A stretch of DNA of 64,000 nt from Selenomonadaceae bacterium (GCA_017518105.1 JAFWWC010000026.1:111840-175839), one strand, 5' to 3'. Shown: positions 15,670 through 23,953, numbered from the stretch's first letter. Notes: generated by a model from the letters alone, not told the origin. A program made the numbers and translations.

Positions 15670-16329
15670 ATAAAAAAATCTACGGCTAAGAAAATCGATA
15701 AACTGATTGAACGTTATCCCGCGCTGGAGATTTGTCGCGGCAGTTTGTTCGCGATGATTGACATAATTTGCAAGAGCTATCGCGGCGGCGGGAAGTTGAT
15801 GACGTGCGGCAATGGCGGCTCGGCGGCGGACGCAATGCATATCGTCGGCGAGCTGATGAAGGGATTCCTCCTGCCACGCAAGATTGAGGACTTTAATCCC
15901 GAATTCGTCAAGCGGGCGCAGGAACTCTTCCCCATTGACGTTGAATACTTCAAGGCGAACCTTCAAAGTGCGTTGCCAGCCGTGAGCTTGGTCGGCGAGA
16001 CTTCTCTGATAACTGCCTTTAGCAACGACGTATCGCCCAATTTAGTTTTTGCTCAACAGATTTTCGGACTCGGCAGGCGCGGCGATGTGCTACTTGCAAT
16101 CTCGACTTCGGGCAATTCGGATAATGTTTTATTCGCCGTCGAAGTCGCTAAGATTATGGGGATAAAGGTCGTGGCGATGACGGGGCGTCGCGGCGGCAGA
16201 CTTCGCCATTTATCTGACGTTTCAATTTGCGTACCAGCGGATTCGTCACATACGATTCAGGAATTCCATTTGCCGATTTATCATATGCTTTGCTTAGCGG
16301 TGGAGAATGAATTTTTTGGGGGCGATTGA
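15670..16329 (+). CDS. gmhA: Phosphoheptose isomerase-like SIS-domain protein (GmhA family)
   Basis: The SIS domain carries GNGGSAADAMHIVGELMKGF and the STSGNSDN phosphosugar-binding loop, as in sedoheptulose-7-phosphate isomerase GmhA, the first step of ADP-heptose synthesis for LPS core. The conserved N-terminal LIERYPALEICRGS lies upstream of the first conventional start (TTG at 15745). In frame the only possible starts before it are ATA at 15670 or ATT at 15664. The ATA lies eight bases from GGAG, in the same leader context (GGAGCGATTGAC) as the hypA start downstream. A one-base deletion in the ATAAAAAAA run is the other explanation. A region of about 25 residues between the two motifs is inserted relative to short GmhA proteins. 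The stop lies three bases before hypA. Confidence 0.82.
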   Translation: MKKSTAKKIDKLIERYPALEICRGSLFAMIDIICKSYRGGGKLMTCGNGGSAADAMHIVGELMKGFLLPRKIEDFNPEFVKRAQELFPIDVEYFKANLQSALPAVSLVGETSLITAFSNDVSPNLVFAQQIFGLGRRGDVLLAISTSGNSDNVLFAVEVAKIMGIKVVAMTGRRGGRLRHLSDVSICVPADSSHTIQEFHLPIYHMLCLAVENEFFGGD

Positions 16330-16331
16330 CT

Positions 16332-16670
16332 TTGCACGAGGCGACGCTTGCAGAAAACATTTTGAACATTGCGCTTGAGGCGGCTGAACAGAATCACGCG
16401 GCGAAAGTCTTCAAGGTCGGCTTGACGTTGGGGGAATTGGCTGGAGTCGAGGTTGAAGCGTTGACTTTGGCTTTTGATGTGCTTAAGGAGGATACGCCCG
16501 CCAAAGACGCTGAGCTTGTGATTAAACGCGTGCCGATTAGCGCGACGTGCAACAAGTGCGGCAAGACTTTTCAGCTTGAAGGATATAATTTCTTCTGCCC
16601 TGAGTGCGACGGCGTTTTGATTTTGCAGAGTGGGCGCGAACTGCTCGTTGACTTTGTAGATTGTGAGTAA
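16332..16670 (+). CDS. hypA: Hydrogenase nickel incorporation protein HypA
   Basis: 112 residues. HypA receives nickel and passes it with HypB to the [NiFe]-hydrogenase large subunit. Of two in-frame TTG codons (16326 and 16332), the second gives an N-terminal Met-His-Glu. This is the motif whose amine and His2 bind nickel in HypA, and its spacing from GGGGGCGA is normal, so it is chosen. The zinc site is present as CNKC and CPEC. It is followed by hypB after a 155-base, hairpin-rich spacer. HypC-F and the hydrogenase itself are not in the window. Confidence 0.93.
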   Translation: MHEATLAENILNIALEAAEQNHAAKVFKVGLTLGELAGVEVEALTLAFDVLKEDTPAKDAELVIKRVPISATCNKCGKTFQLEGYNFFCPECDGVLILQSGRELLVDFVDCE

Positions 16671-16673
16671 AAA

Positions 16674-16794
16674 ACTTTTCTTTTGCTCGTCCAAAAGAAA
16701 AGTAACAAAAGAAAAGGACGCCTCGCGGGGGCGTGTTCCGCGCTATGAATCATCCATGATTCAAACGCGCGGCGGCCGCCGTCCATGGCGGCCG
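16674..16794. repeat. Array of hairpins between hypA and hypB
   Basis: Three perfect inverted repeats lie in a row: 12 bp ACTTTTCTTTTG with loop CTCGTC (16674-16703); 7 bp TGAATCA with loop TCCA (16746-16763); 8 bp CGGCCGCC with loop GTCCAT (16773-16794). A shorter GC stem lies between the first two. No gene fits here. It looks like a palindromic extragenic element or an mRNA-stability region. Confidence 0.7.
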
Positions 16795-16825
16795 GTCTTC
16801 AACTACTTTTGGAGGTTATAGCATT

Positions 16826-17473
16826 TTGGAAGTAAAATTGATGAGAAATATTTTGGGCGCAAACGATGAGATTGCCGCGCTCAATCGGAAAATGTTTGCG
16901 GCTCGTGGCGTCGTCGTGATGAATTTAATGGGCTCGCCTGGTTCCGGCAAGACGACTTTGCTGGAGAAGACACTGGCGCGACTCGTCGACAAGATTAAAA
17001 TCGCGGTGATTGAAGGCGACCTCTTCACGGCTAAGGACGCGGAACGTATCGAACGGCTCGGTGTCGATGTGATTCAAATCAACACGGCGGGCGGCTGTCA
17101 TCTTGATGCGGCGATGATTCAGAAGGCGTGCGCGTCTCTTGACCTTGAGGCAGTCGATTTGCTAATCGTCGAGAACGTAGGCAATCTGGTTTGTCCTGCC
17201 GAGTTCGACATTGGAGAGAATTTTAAAGCGGTCGTGTTGTCGATAACCGAAGGAGACGATAAGCCGCTAAAGTATCCCTTAATCTTCAAGGAGTCGGAGG
17301 TTGTGTTGCTTAACAAAGTCGACTTGCTACCGTTCACGAACTTTGACTTGCAAGCGGCGCGGACGGACTTGATGACATTGCACCCGACGATAAAAATTTT
17401 TGAAACGTCCTGCACGAAGGGAACGGGGCTTGATGATTGGGCGGCTTGGCTCCTTGGAAAGGCGGCGCGTTGA
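16826..17473 (+). CDS. hypB: Hydrogenase maturation GTPase HypB
   Basis: 215 residues; TTG start at 16826 with GGAGG upstream. The P-loop GSPGSGKTT, the following EGDLFTAKDAERI with switch region, and the NKVDLLPF guanine-specificity motif are present. It hydrolyses GTP to drive nickel insertion by HypA into [NiFe]-hydrogenase. The Cys-Gly-Cys / His-rich nickel-store N-terminus of proteobacterial HypB is missing; only the CHLDA metal-site cysteine and histidine between the switches are seen. The stop overlaps the start of the protease gene (TGATG). Confidence 0.95.
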   Translation: MEVKLMRNILGANDEIAALNRKMFAARGVVVMNLMGSPGSGKTTLLEKTLARLVDKIKIAVIEGDLFTAKDAERIERLGVDVIQINTAGGCHLDAAMIQKACASLDLEAVDLLIVENVGNLVCPAEFDIGENFKAVVLSITEGDDKPLKYPLIFKESEVVLLNKVDLLPFTNFDLQAARTDLMTLHPTIKIFETSCTKGTGLDDWAAWLLGKAAR

Positions 17474-17952
17474 TGGACAGTTTATTCACGGCGGAAAATA
17501 CGGTGCTGGGCGTCGGCAACATTATCCTGAGTGATGAGGGCTTCGGCGTGCGTGTCGTCGAGTATCTGCAGAAAAACTTTACCTTCCCCGATAACGTGGC
17601 TTTGATTGACGGCGGGACACTCGGCGTGGAGCTTACACATTTCATCACAGGAACGCGGCGGCTTTTGATTATCGATTCGATTGACGGCGGCGCGGAGCCT
17701 GGCAAGATATTTCACCTGCGCGACGACGAGATAAGTAAACACTTCGCGCAAAAGATTTCGGCGCACGAGGTCGGGATACAAGACGTGCTGACGATGCTGG
17801 AGCTTAGCGGCAAGAAGATTCCGCACGTCGAGTTGATTGGGGCGCAACCGTTCAGCTTAGAAGCGGGCGTTGACTTAACGGAGCCAATGTCAAAGCTCGT
17901 GCCGGTGTTCGCCGATAAAGCCGTTGAAATTTTACTGAACTGGGGATTATAA
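17473..17952 (+). CDS. [NiFe]-hydrogenase maturation endopeptidase (HyaD/HybD family)
   Basis: 159 residues from the ATG at 17473 that overlaps the hypB stop. It belongs to the M52 family, which trims the C-terminal peptide from the hydrogenase large subunit after nickel insertion. The start LGVGNIILSDEGFGVRVVEYL is the family signature. The three nickel-sensing ligands are visible: Glu in SDEGFG, Asp in IDSIDGG and His in SAHEVGIQD. Its stop overlaps the next ATG. It forms an operon with hypA and hypB. Confidence 0.93.
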   Translation: MDSLFTAENTVLGVGNIILSDEGFGVRVVEYLQKNFTFPDNVALIDGGTLGVELTHFITGTRRLLIIDSIDGGAEPGKIFHLRDDEISKHFAQKISAHEVGIQDVLTMLELSGKKIPHVELIGAQPFSLEAGVDLTEPMSKLVPVFADKAVEILLNWGL

Positions 17953-18227
17953 TGGCGAAGAAAATTCCGCTTACTCGCGATGATTTTATCATTATGCAGT
18001 TGAGGGAAATCCGCGAAGATATACGCGACTTGCGCGGCGAGATAAAAGACATCCGCGGCGAGATAAAAGACGTGCGCAACGAGATAAAAGATGTACGCAA
18101 AGAACTTAATAACCGCATAGACAAGTTGGAAAATGAAATGCGTTCGACGTCGCGTCATAGCCAAATCATGGCGGGCAGTGTCATAGCAATCGCGTTAGCT
18201 GTTCTTTATTTCGTGTTTACTCATTGA
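17952..18227 (+). CDS. Small coiled-coil protein with C-terminal membrane anchor
   Basis: 91 residues; the ATG overlaps the preceding TAA. The middle consists of seven-residue repeats with the pattern [DE]I[RK]D[LIV]R (DIRDLRGEIKDIRGEIKDVR and onward), an ideal coiled-coil heptad. One hydrophobic segment follows at the end (MAGSVIAIALAVLYFVF) with two residues after it. It has the same plan as the gene at 15364, four genes upstream in the same operon, though the sequences differ. It may multimerise at the membrane. The DNA repeat (gagataaaaga) could vary in number. Confidence 0.75.
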   Translation: MAKKIPLTRDDFIIMQLREIREDIRDLRGEIKDIRGEIKDVRNEIKDVRKELNNRIDKLENEMRSTSRHSQIMAGSVIAIALAVLYFVFTH

Positions 18228-18245
18228 GTTATAGGAGGTTGAGTG

Positions 18246-18962
18246 ATGATAATTTTTCCTGCGATAGACTTGCGCGGCGGCAAGTGCGTGCGTCTAATTC
18301 AAGGCGACTTCGACAAGGAAACTGTCTATTCCGACGACCCGGCGGCTACTGCTATTAAGTGGCAAGCGGCGGGCGCGAAGTTCTTGCACGTGGTCGATTT
18401 GGACGGGGCAAGGGCGGGTTCGCCGCAGAACATTGAAGCCATAAAAAAAATCCTCGACGCCGTGAATATTCCGATTGAAGTCGGCGGAGGCATTCGGACG
18501 CTTGACGACGTGGAAGAAGTTTTATCATTGGGCGTGCGCCGCGTGATTCTCGGTAGCGTCGCCGTGGAAAATATTTCACTCGTCGCGGCGGCTGTTAAAC
18601 GATTCGGCGATAGGATTGTAGTTGGGATTGATGCTCGCGGCGGGTTCGTGGCGGTTCACGGCTGGGAAAAGTCAAGTAGCGTCACGGTCGGCAAGCTCGC
18701 AAAAGAAATTGTAGCGGCGGGCGTGCAAACGATCATCTATACCGACATTTCTAAGGACGGAATGCTTAGCGGCGTCAATGCGGCGGCATTCGCCAATCTG
18801 CAAAAGTCTTCGGGCGCGGCGGTCGTAGCCTCTGGCGGCGTTCGTTCGATTGATGATATTCGACAGCTAAAGGCGGCGGGCGTAGCGGGCGTCATCGTCG
18901 GCAAGGCGATTTACACTGGCGCACTTGACTTAGCGGCGGCGATTGAAATATCGGAGGCGTGA
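18246..18962 (+). CDS. hisA: ProFAR isomerase HisA
   Basis: 238 residues from the ATG at 18246 (AGGAGG six bases upstream; a GTG one codon earlier is less well placed). It isomerises ProFAR to PRFAR, the fourth step of histidine synthesis. The two catalytic aspartates of the TIM barrel are present ([12 protein letters not shown] near the N-terminus, YTDISKDGM in the second half). The phosphate-binding loops GGGIR and SGGVRS are also seen. hisF follows directly. hisH, hisI and the rest of the pathway are elsewhere. Confidence 0.96.
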   Translation: MIIFPAIDLRGGKCVRLIQGDFDKETVYSDDPAATAIKWQAAGAKFLHVVDLDGARAGSPQNIEAIKKILDAVNIPIEVGGGIRTLDDVEEVLSLGVRRVILGSVAVENISLVAAAVKRFGDRIVVGIDARGGFVAVHGWEKSSSVTVGKLAKEIVAAGVQTIIYTDISKDGMLSGVNAAAFANLQKSSGAAVVASGGVRSIDDIRQLKAAGVAGVIVGKAIYTGALDLAAAIEISEA

Positions 18963-18963
18963 C

Positions 18964-19719
18964 ATGCTAACCAAAAGAATTATCCCTTGCTTAGACGTTA
19001 AGGCGGGTCGGGTCGTCAAGGGCACGAACTTTATCGGACTGCGCGACGCGGGCGACCCTGTCGAACTTGCTAAACGCTATGACTTGGAACGGGCTGATGA
19101 GCTTGTCTTCTTGGATATAACTGCCTCTCACGAAGGGCGCGGAACTATGGTTGAAGTCGCTAAAAGTTGTGCTTCTCAGGTTTTTATTCCGTTCACGGTT
19201 GGCGGCGGCATTCGCACTGTCGAGGATATGCGCGTTATGTTGGCGGCGGGCGCGGATAAAATTTCCGTCAACAGTGCGGCGGTTAAAAATCCTCAACTCA
19301 TAAGCGACGGGGCAAAACGTTTCGGCAGTCAATGCATTGTCCTTGCCGTCGATGCAAAGCGTTCGGACTCTGGTTGGGAAGTTTACGTTAATGGCGGACG
19401 CAAACCCACGGGTCTGGACTGTTTGGAGTGGATTAGACGCGGCGTCGCACTCGGAGCCGGAGAGATTCTCCTAACGAGTATGGACGCGGACGGCACCAAG
19501 GACGGCTACGATATTGAACTTACCCGCGCAGTCAGTGAGGCTGTCAACGTTCCTGTGATTGCGTCAGGCGGCGCAGGTGAGCTTGAACATTTCTATGACG
19601 TGTTGACTGTCGGCAAAGCTGATGCGGTCTTAGCGGCGTCTGTCTTCCATTACGGCAAGTACACTATCCGTCAAGTCAAAGAGTATCTGCGCGGGCGCGG
19701 CGTAGAAGTCAGATTTTAA
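18964..19719 (+). CDS. hisF: Imidazole glycerol phosphate synthase subunit HisF
   Basis: 251 residues. The ATG at 18964 comes one base after the hisA stop and has GGAGG. It is the cyclase half of the HisFH enzyme, making IGP and AICAR from PRFAR with ammonia from HisH. Catalytic Asp11 ([14 protein letters not shown]) and the second aspartate (LAVDAKR) are present, as are the phosphate loops ([16 protein letters not shown]). No hisH is adjacent. The next gene starts 14 bases downstream and may be cotranscribed. Confidence 0.96.
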   Translation: MLTKRIIPCLDVKAGRVVKGTNFIGLRDAGDPVELAKRYDLERADELVFLDITASHEGRGTMVEVAKSCASQVFIPFTVGGGIRTVEDMRVMLAAGADKISVNSAAVKNPQLISDGAKRFGSQCIVLAVDAKRSDSGWEVYVNGGRKPTGLDCLEWIRRGVALGAGEILLTSMDADGTKDGYDIELTRAVSEAVNVPVIASGGAGELEHFYDVLTVGKADAVLAASVFHYGKYTIRQVKEYLRGRGVEVRF

Positions 19720-19732
19720 GGAGGTATTTTTC

Positions 19733-20704
19733 ATGGTGATAGCCAGAGTAAATGGTGGGCTTGGTAATCAGTTCTATCAATATGCCCTTGCTAGGCGACT
19801 TGCCTACGAATTGAAGACCGAGCTAAAACTCGATATAAGCACGACGAGATTTTTGTACGGCGAGAAGACTAAATATCATGATTATTACCGTCTCGGAGCC
19901 TTTAACATTCATGAAGTATTTGCGACGCCCGAAGAAATCAAACGCGTCCGTGAGACAGGAACAACACCGAATTCACCGCAAGAACTTGAAAATCTCCAAG
20001 GCGATATTTATATTCAAGGTAACTACGCGCATGACGAAAGGTTCTTTGCAAGCATTATTGACATCATCAGAAGAGACTTTACGTTGAAGAATCCTCTTAG
20101 CCCAAATGCCGAGGCTTGGCGACAAAAAATACTCTCTGCCGAATGCTCAGTATCAATGCATTTCCGTCACGGCGACTTTCTAAAGCACGTAAGCGGAGAC
20201 ATTAAAATTAATCCGTGGTTCAATATCACGCCGCTTGATTACTACTACACTTGTCTAGATATTCTTAAGCACAGATATAATACCCCCCCCCACTTGCCAA
20301 CAGTGTTTGTGTTCTCGGATAATTTGCCGTGGGTCAAAAAGAATCTTCATTTGGACGTGCCAACGGAGTTCGTCGAGTATTGTGCGACCGATGACGAAGA
20401 ATGGATTTTGATGAGCCTCTGCAAGCACAATATCATTGCTTCCAGCACGTTTAGTCGAACGGCGGCGTCTTTAAATGCAACTCCTGACAAAAAAATTTTT
20501 GCGCCCATATATACCACTGCCGAAGTCGTTCAGCAATTTATGAATTCTTTAACGCCTGCCAAAAAGGATGCTCTCTTTAAAAAGCAAGTCATAGGTGTGC
20601 CGTTCGATTACTACAACCAACCTAAGGTAACGCCCGTCAAGAGCGATTCGTTCCTCATTAGCAATATAGGTGTGCCATTTGGTTATTACAATCAACTGCG
20701 GTAA
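19733..20704 (+). CDS. GT11 alpha-1,2-fucosyltransferase-like protein with C9 tract
   Basis: 323 residues; ATG at 19733 with AAGGAGG. The GT11 signatures are complete: VNGGLGNQFYQYALARRL at the N-terminus, the GDP-fucose-binding HFRHGDF, and the SSTFSRTAASLN block, where the usual SWW is changed to SRT. Blocks such as LSAECS.SMHFRHGDF are shared with the GT11-GT2 gene at 10455, so the two are paralogues. The chain ends in two copies of GVPF[DG]YYNQ, the linker that leads into the GT2 domain of the paralogue, so this protein may have lost that domain. A run of nine C's at 20283-20291 lies at codons 184-187. A one-base slip would stop translation before the acceptor half. Confidence 0.87.
   Translation: MVIARVNGGLGNQFYQYALARRLAYELKTELKLDISTTRFLYGEKTKYHDYYRLGAFNIHEVFATPEEIKRVRETGTTPNSPQELENLQGDIYIQGNYAHDERFFASIIDIIRRDFTLKNPLSPNAEAWRQKILSAECSVSMHFRHGDFLKHVSGDIKINPWFNITPLDYYYTCLDILKHRYNTPPHLPTVFVFSDNLPWVKKNLHLDVPTEFVEYCATDDEEWILMSLCKHNIIASSTFSRTAASLNATPDKKIFAPIYTTAEVVQQFMNSLTPAKKDALFKKQVIGVPFDYYNQPKVTPVKSDSFLISNIGVPFGYYNQLR
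20283..20291 (+). repeat. C9 homopolymer inside the GT11 coding region
   Basis: Nine consecutive C's encode part of Thr-Pro-Pro-His. In the present length the gene is in frame (ON). Confidence 0.95.
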
Positions 20705-20748
20705 CGATATACCTGTTTTCGTGATAGCTTGTACGTGTCATATTACCT

Positions 20749-20787
20749 TAAAGATTCCTTTCCGGACGTGCGGAGAGGATTTTTTTA
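20749..20787 (+). terminator. Intrinsic terminator after the GT11 gene
   Basis: CCTTTCCG pairs with CGGAGAGG around GACGTG, followed by a run of seven T's. Confidence 0.78.
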
Positions 20788-20794
20788 CGCGGCA

Positions 20795-20823
20795 TTGCTA
20801 TTCGTAAAGCTAAAAGTTATAAT
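20795..20823 (+). promoter_or_regulatory. Candidate promoter of the DUF457/GDSL gene pair
   Basis: TTGCTA (20795-20800), a 17-base spacer and TATAAT (20818-20823), 33 bases before the TTG start. Confidence 0.65.
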
Positions 20824-20855
20824 CAAACAGTATTAAGACTAAAGGAGCGAATTGC

Positions 20856-21338
20856 TTGAAGTGGATTAATCATCAAATCGTTACGGGCTTCATAGTCTGC
20901 ACGGCAACGAACGACGCATTGTTTACGGCGTCTAGTATCGTCGGGGCGGTTATCCCAGATCGCGTCGAAGGCTCGCCGCCCCAAGACAGTTCCGCCTATT
21001 GGAAGTGGCGCAAAAAGCATCGCACGTGGTCGCATTATCCGCTGATTTACTTAGCCTTGATTGCCGCCGCGCAGGTCGCCCAAGAATATTACCCCGAACC
21101 GACGCTTGCCTTTGCTTTGAACTTGATAACTTATGCACTGGTCGGAGCGTTGCTACACATCGCCGAGGACGGTATCTGCGGAAAGGTGCCGCTCTTCACG
21201 CCGCATAAGAAGTACGGAGTAAAACTCTTCAAGGTCGGCTCGTGGCGGGAATACTTCTTCGCCGCCTTGATAATTTTAATCTGCTTGTTCGTTCGCTTCG
21301 GAGACATTGAACAGCTTAGGAGTTACTTTAACTTATGA
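20856..21338 (+). CDS. Membrane-bound metal-dependent hydrolase, YdjM/DUF457 family
   Basis: 160 residues; TTG start with AAAGGAG. The family pattern is an N-terminal NHQIVTGF, the metal-ligand motif PDRVEG after a hydrophobic helix, HRTWSHYP, and a later LLHIAEDG, giving His and Asp ligands between membrane segments. It probably sits in the inner membrane with three or four helices. The biological substrate of this family is not established. The stop overlaps the ATG of the GDSL hydrolase gene (ATGA), so the two proteins are coexpressed. Confidence 0.82.
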   Translation: MKWINHQIVTGFIVCTATNDALFTASSIVGAVIPDRVEGSPPQDSSAYWKWRKKHRTWSHYPLIYLALIAAAQVAQEYYPEPTLAFALNLITYALVGALLHIAEDGICGKVPLFTPHKKYGVKLFKVGSWREYFFAALIILICLFVRFGDIEQLRSYFNL

Positions 21339-22924
21339 AAAACTTTCTTACCTTCGCAATCCTCGCCGCGCTTATGGGTTTCTTCTCGATATTCGGAATG
21401 TACATCGCTGAAAAGACCGACGTCCTCCAGCTCAACGGGCGACCGCTCGAAGTGCGTTTCTCTCAGGAAGGCGACGATACCTTGATGAAGTGGCGACCGT
21501 TGCCATATCCATGCGTTTACACAATCACGACGATTAGCCGCACAACTGGACTGGTTGAGGACTCGCCGCCCTTCCACATCTTCAAAGAGGAGGAGACGCG
21601 TTCGGCAAGCTACATCGTGCCGCGTGCCCCGATACCGACTTACTACTTTATCACGGCTCGCGGGCTATTCGGCGAAATCTATCGTTCAGAAAAGATTTAC
21701 GCCAATCCGAACTTCCCGACGCCGCCGCACCCCGTGAGCATTTATCATTACGGCAAAGATAATCCCGCAAGCCTAATGCCCTTCCTGGTGTGGCATACCG
21801 TTCCCAATGCTGTCTGCTATGAAGTCGAAATCCTAGACGCGCCGCCCGAAGTCGAAGGCGGCATTGCTCTATCAACGGGGCACAGTCTTTTCAGCACGCG
21901 CAAGGTTTACACTAACGGCTATCAAGCCGACCTGCGGCCGTTCAACAAATCCGAAATCTATTGGCGGGCACGAGCACTCGGACTTCATCACGAACCGATT
22001 GGCGAATTCTCTAAGGCGGAAAAAATTATCGTCGACGCAAGTCAGCCCTTCCCGAATGCCCCGCTGATTAATAACTTTGACTTCATGGACTACTTGCCCC
22101 AGCCGATTTATCACGTGTTCGATTGGATTCCGCTGAACGAGGCGGCTAAATATGAAGTGGAGCTTGCGACTACCCCTGAGGGCGAGGCGGCTTGGCGCAT
22201 GATTTCCGACGACGTGGCGAGTTGCTACGACGAATACGGCAGACCATATGCCGGCGCGTATTATTGGCGGGTGCGGGCTTTGGACGCGAATAATCAACCT
22301 ATCGGCACCTGGTCGAAGACGGAAAAATTTATCGTTGACGATTACACGCAAGGCGTTGATGTTGCGGTCTTGGGCGATAGCATAAGTCACGGCGGCGGCG
22401 CAGTCAGCTATTCTCCGCGGGCGTTGCAGTACAGCTACGAAACTTTTATTGACTTCCCCGTTGTCAATCTGTCTAAAAGCGGCGACACCTCCCGAACGAC
22501 ATTGGAACGCTTTAATCAAGACGTTGTGCCGCTCAAGCCGAAGAACCTAATCATCTCGACGGGCGCGAACTGTCTGCGCGACGCGTCCATCTCCGCTGAA
22601 GACGTTATCGCTGACATGGCGGGCATTAATAATCTTTGCCGGCAAAATAATATCCGTCCGATTTTCCTGACACTCATGCCGATTAACCCGACGAACTTGC
22701 AAAACGCCTTCCACACGCCCACCGACCCGAATTGGAAGATGAAACTCCAGCAAATCAACGACTACATCAAGCGGCAAGAATTCTTCATCGACATTGAGCC
22801 GTATTTCTACGACGCGCAGGGCACGATGGACTATTCCCTTTCCGTCGACGGCATTCATCCCGATATTCGCGGCAAAATGTTAATCGGAGAACTCATAAGC
22901 AAGCACAAAGAGCTTTTCAAGTAA
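21335..22924 (+). CDS. Membrane-anchored GDSL/SGNH hydrolase with fibronectin-III-like domains
   Basis: 529 residues. One N-terminal hydrophobic segment (FAILAALMGFFSIFGMYIA) acts as anchor or signal. Three repeats of a beta-rich module follow at about 45-345, each ending in a YYWRVRALD...IGTWSKTEKFIV-type pattern, like fibronectin III. The C-terminal 185 residues are a SGNH hydrolase: block I VAVLGDSISHGG with the nucleophilic serine, block III STGANCLRD, and block V DGIHPD with the Asp-His pair. It probably removes acyl groups from a cell-envelope glycan or lipid outside the inner membrane. It is coupled to the DUF457 gene. The substrate is unknown. Confidence 0.83.
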   Translation: MKNFLTFAILAALMGFFSIFGMYIAEKTDVLQLNGRPLEVRFSQEGDDTLMKWRPLPYPCVYTITTISRTTGLVEDSPPFHIFKEEETRSASYIVPRAPIPTYYFITARGLFGEIYRSEKIYANPNFPTPPHPVSIYHYGKDNPASLMPFLVWHTVPNAVCYEVEILDAPPEVEGGIALSTGHSLFSTRKVYTNGYQADLRPFNKSEIYWRARALGLHHEPIGEFSKAEKIIVDASQPFPNAPLINNFDFMDYLPQPIYHVFDWIPLNEAAKYEVELATTPEGEAAWRMISDDVASCYDEYGRPYAGAYYWRVRALDANNQPIGTWSKTEKFIVDDYTQGVDVAVLGDSISHGGGAVSYSPRALQYSYETFIDFPVVNLSKSGDTSRTTLERFNQDVVPLKPKNLIISTGANCLRDASISAEDVIADMAGINNLCRQNNIRPIFLTLMPINPTNLQNAFHTPTDPNWKMKLQQINDYIKRQEFFIDIEPYFYDAQGTMDYSLSVDGIHPDIRGKMLIGELISKHKELFK

Positions 22925-22929
22925 AAAGA

Positions 22930-23025
22930 GCAACGTGACGTTGCATCCAGCGATCGCGATTGAGTCTTCGATAAATCGGAGCTTGTGCCCGCGTTCGTAC
23001 GCAACGCTAGCGCATTGCTAGTTGC
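22930..23025. repeat. Dispersed ~96-bp repeat, copy A
   Basis: It starts with the hairpin GCAACGTGACGTTGC and ends with GCTAGCGCATTGCTAGTTGC, which also folds back. The inverse orientation occurs at 60077-60173 with a similar sequence over the whole length, and the first 48 bases recur at 48310-48357. It lies between the GDSL gene and the hemC stop. No coding frame is present. Confidence 0.8.
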
Positions 23026-23041
23026 AATAAAAAAAACGCCG

Positions 23042-23953
23042 TCATAAGCTGATAGCGTTCAGAATTTCTCTGCCACCCGCTTTAAGCAGACGGGCGGCTA
23101 TTTTTTTGCCTAAGTCAATTTCTCCTAGCGAGGCGACCTCCGAAGTCTTGACGACGTGTTGACCGTCCGTTGACGCTATTAAAGCTCTGATGTGCACTTG
23201 CCCGCCATCAATCGTCGCGAAGACTCCGACGGGGATTTGACAACTGCCGCCGACCTCCGCTAAGAATTCCCGCTCGATTGCAACCGCCGCATTAGTCGCC
23301 GCGTCGTTGAGCCTATGCACAAGGGAAAAAGTTTCGTCGTCATCTGCGCGGGTCTCGATTGCCAATGCGCCCTGCCCCGCCGCCGGGATTATCTCCGTCA
23401 ACAGTTCGTTAATTCGTGACGAGTAGCCGAGCCGCTCCAAGCCCGCCGCTGCCAAAATGATTGCGTCGAAGTCTCCTGCGTCCAACTTCCTCAGCCGAGT
23501 CTCGACATTGCCACGCAGATTTTTTATCACGAGGTCTGGACGCAACGACAAGACTTGAGCCGCCCGCCTTAGGCTTGAGGTTCCCACGACTGAACCTATT
23601 GGCAAGCTTGCGAACGTCGGGAAGTGATTGCTAACGAACGCATCGAACGGTTGCGCCCGCCGAGTTATCGCCGCGAGCTTGAATCCTTCGGGCAAGGCGT
23701 TCGGCACGTCTTTTAAGCTGTGAACTGCCAAATCAATCGCGCCCGCCGCCAGTTGAAATTCAAGCTCTTTGGTGAACAGTCCCTTGCCGCCGATTTTAGC
23801 AAGTGGCGCGTCTAGGATTTTGTCGCCGGTCGTGTGCACATGGACGAGTTCGACTTCCAAAGCGGGGAAGAATTTTCTAAGCTCCGCCGCGACGAACTCG
23901 GCTTGCCAAAGTGCCAGTCGACTTGCTCGCGTCCCAATTTTAATTTTGCGCAA
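23042..23953 (-). CDS. hemC: Hydroxymethylbilane synthase (porphobilinogen deaminase)
   Basis: 303 residues. It condenses four porphobilinogens into hydroxymethylbilane. Landmarks are the N-terminal KIGTRASRLALWQ, the substrate loops HTTGDKI and HSLKDVP, SLRRAAQ with its arginines, and the cysteine that carries the dipyrromethane cofactor in GGSCQIPVG. The TTG start at 23953 lies within the end of hemA (14-base overlap), so translation is coupled. It is the last gene of the pil/secretin-sirC-hemA-hemC run. Confidence 0.96.
   Translation of the reverse strand: MRKIKIGTRASRLALWQAEFVAAELRKFFPALEVELVHVHTTGDKILDAPLAKIGGKGLFTKELEFQLAAGAIDLAVHSLKDVPNALPEGFKLAAITRRAQPFDAFVSNHFPTFASLPIGSVVGTSSLRRAAQVLSLRPDLVIKNLRGNVETRLRKLDAGDFDAIILAAAGLERLGYSSRINELLTEIIPAAGQGALAIETRADDDETFSLVHRLNDAATNAAVAIEREFLAEVGGSCQIPVGVFATIDGGQVHIRALIASTDGQHVVKTSEVASLGEIDLGKKIAARLLKAGGREILNAISL

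Noticed and set aside
23031..23038. A run at 23.03 kb as a terminator for the GDSL gene
   Set aside because: No GC stem adjoins it; the nearby inverted repeats belong to dispersed repeat copy A.
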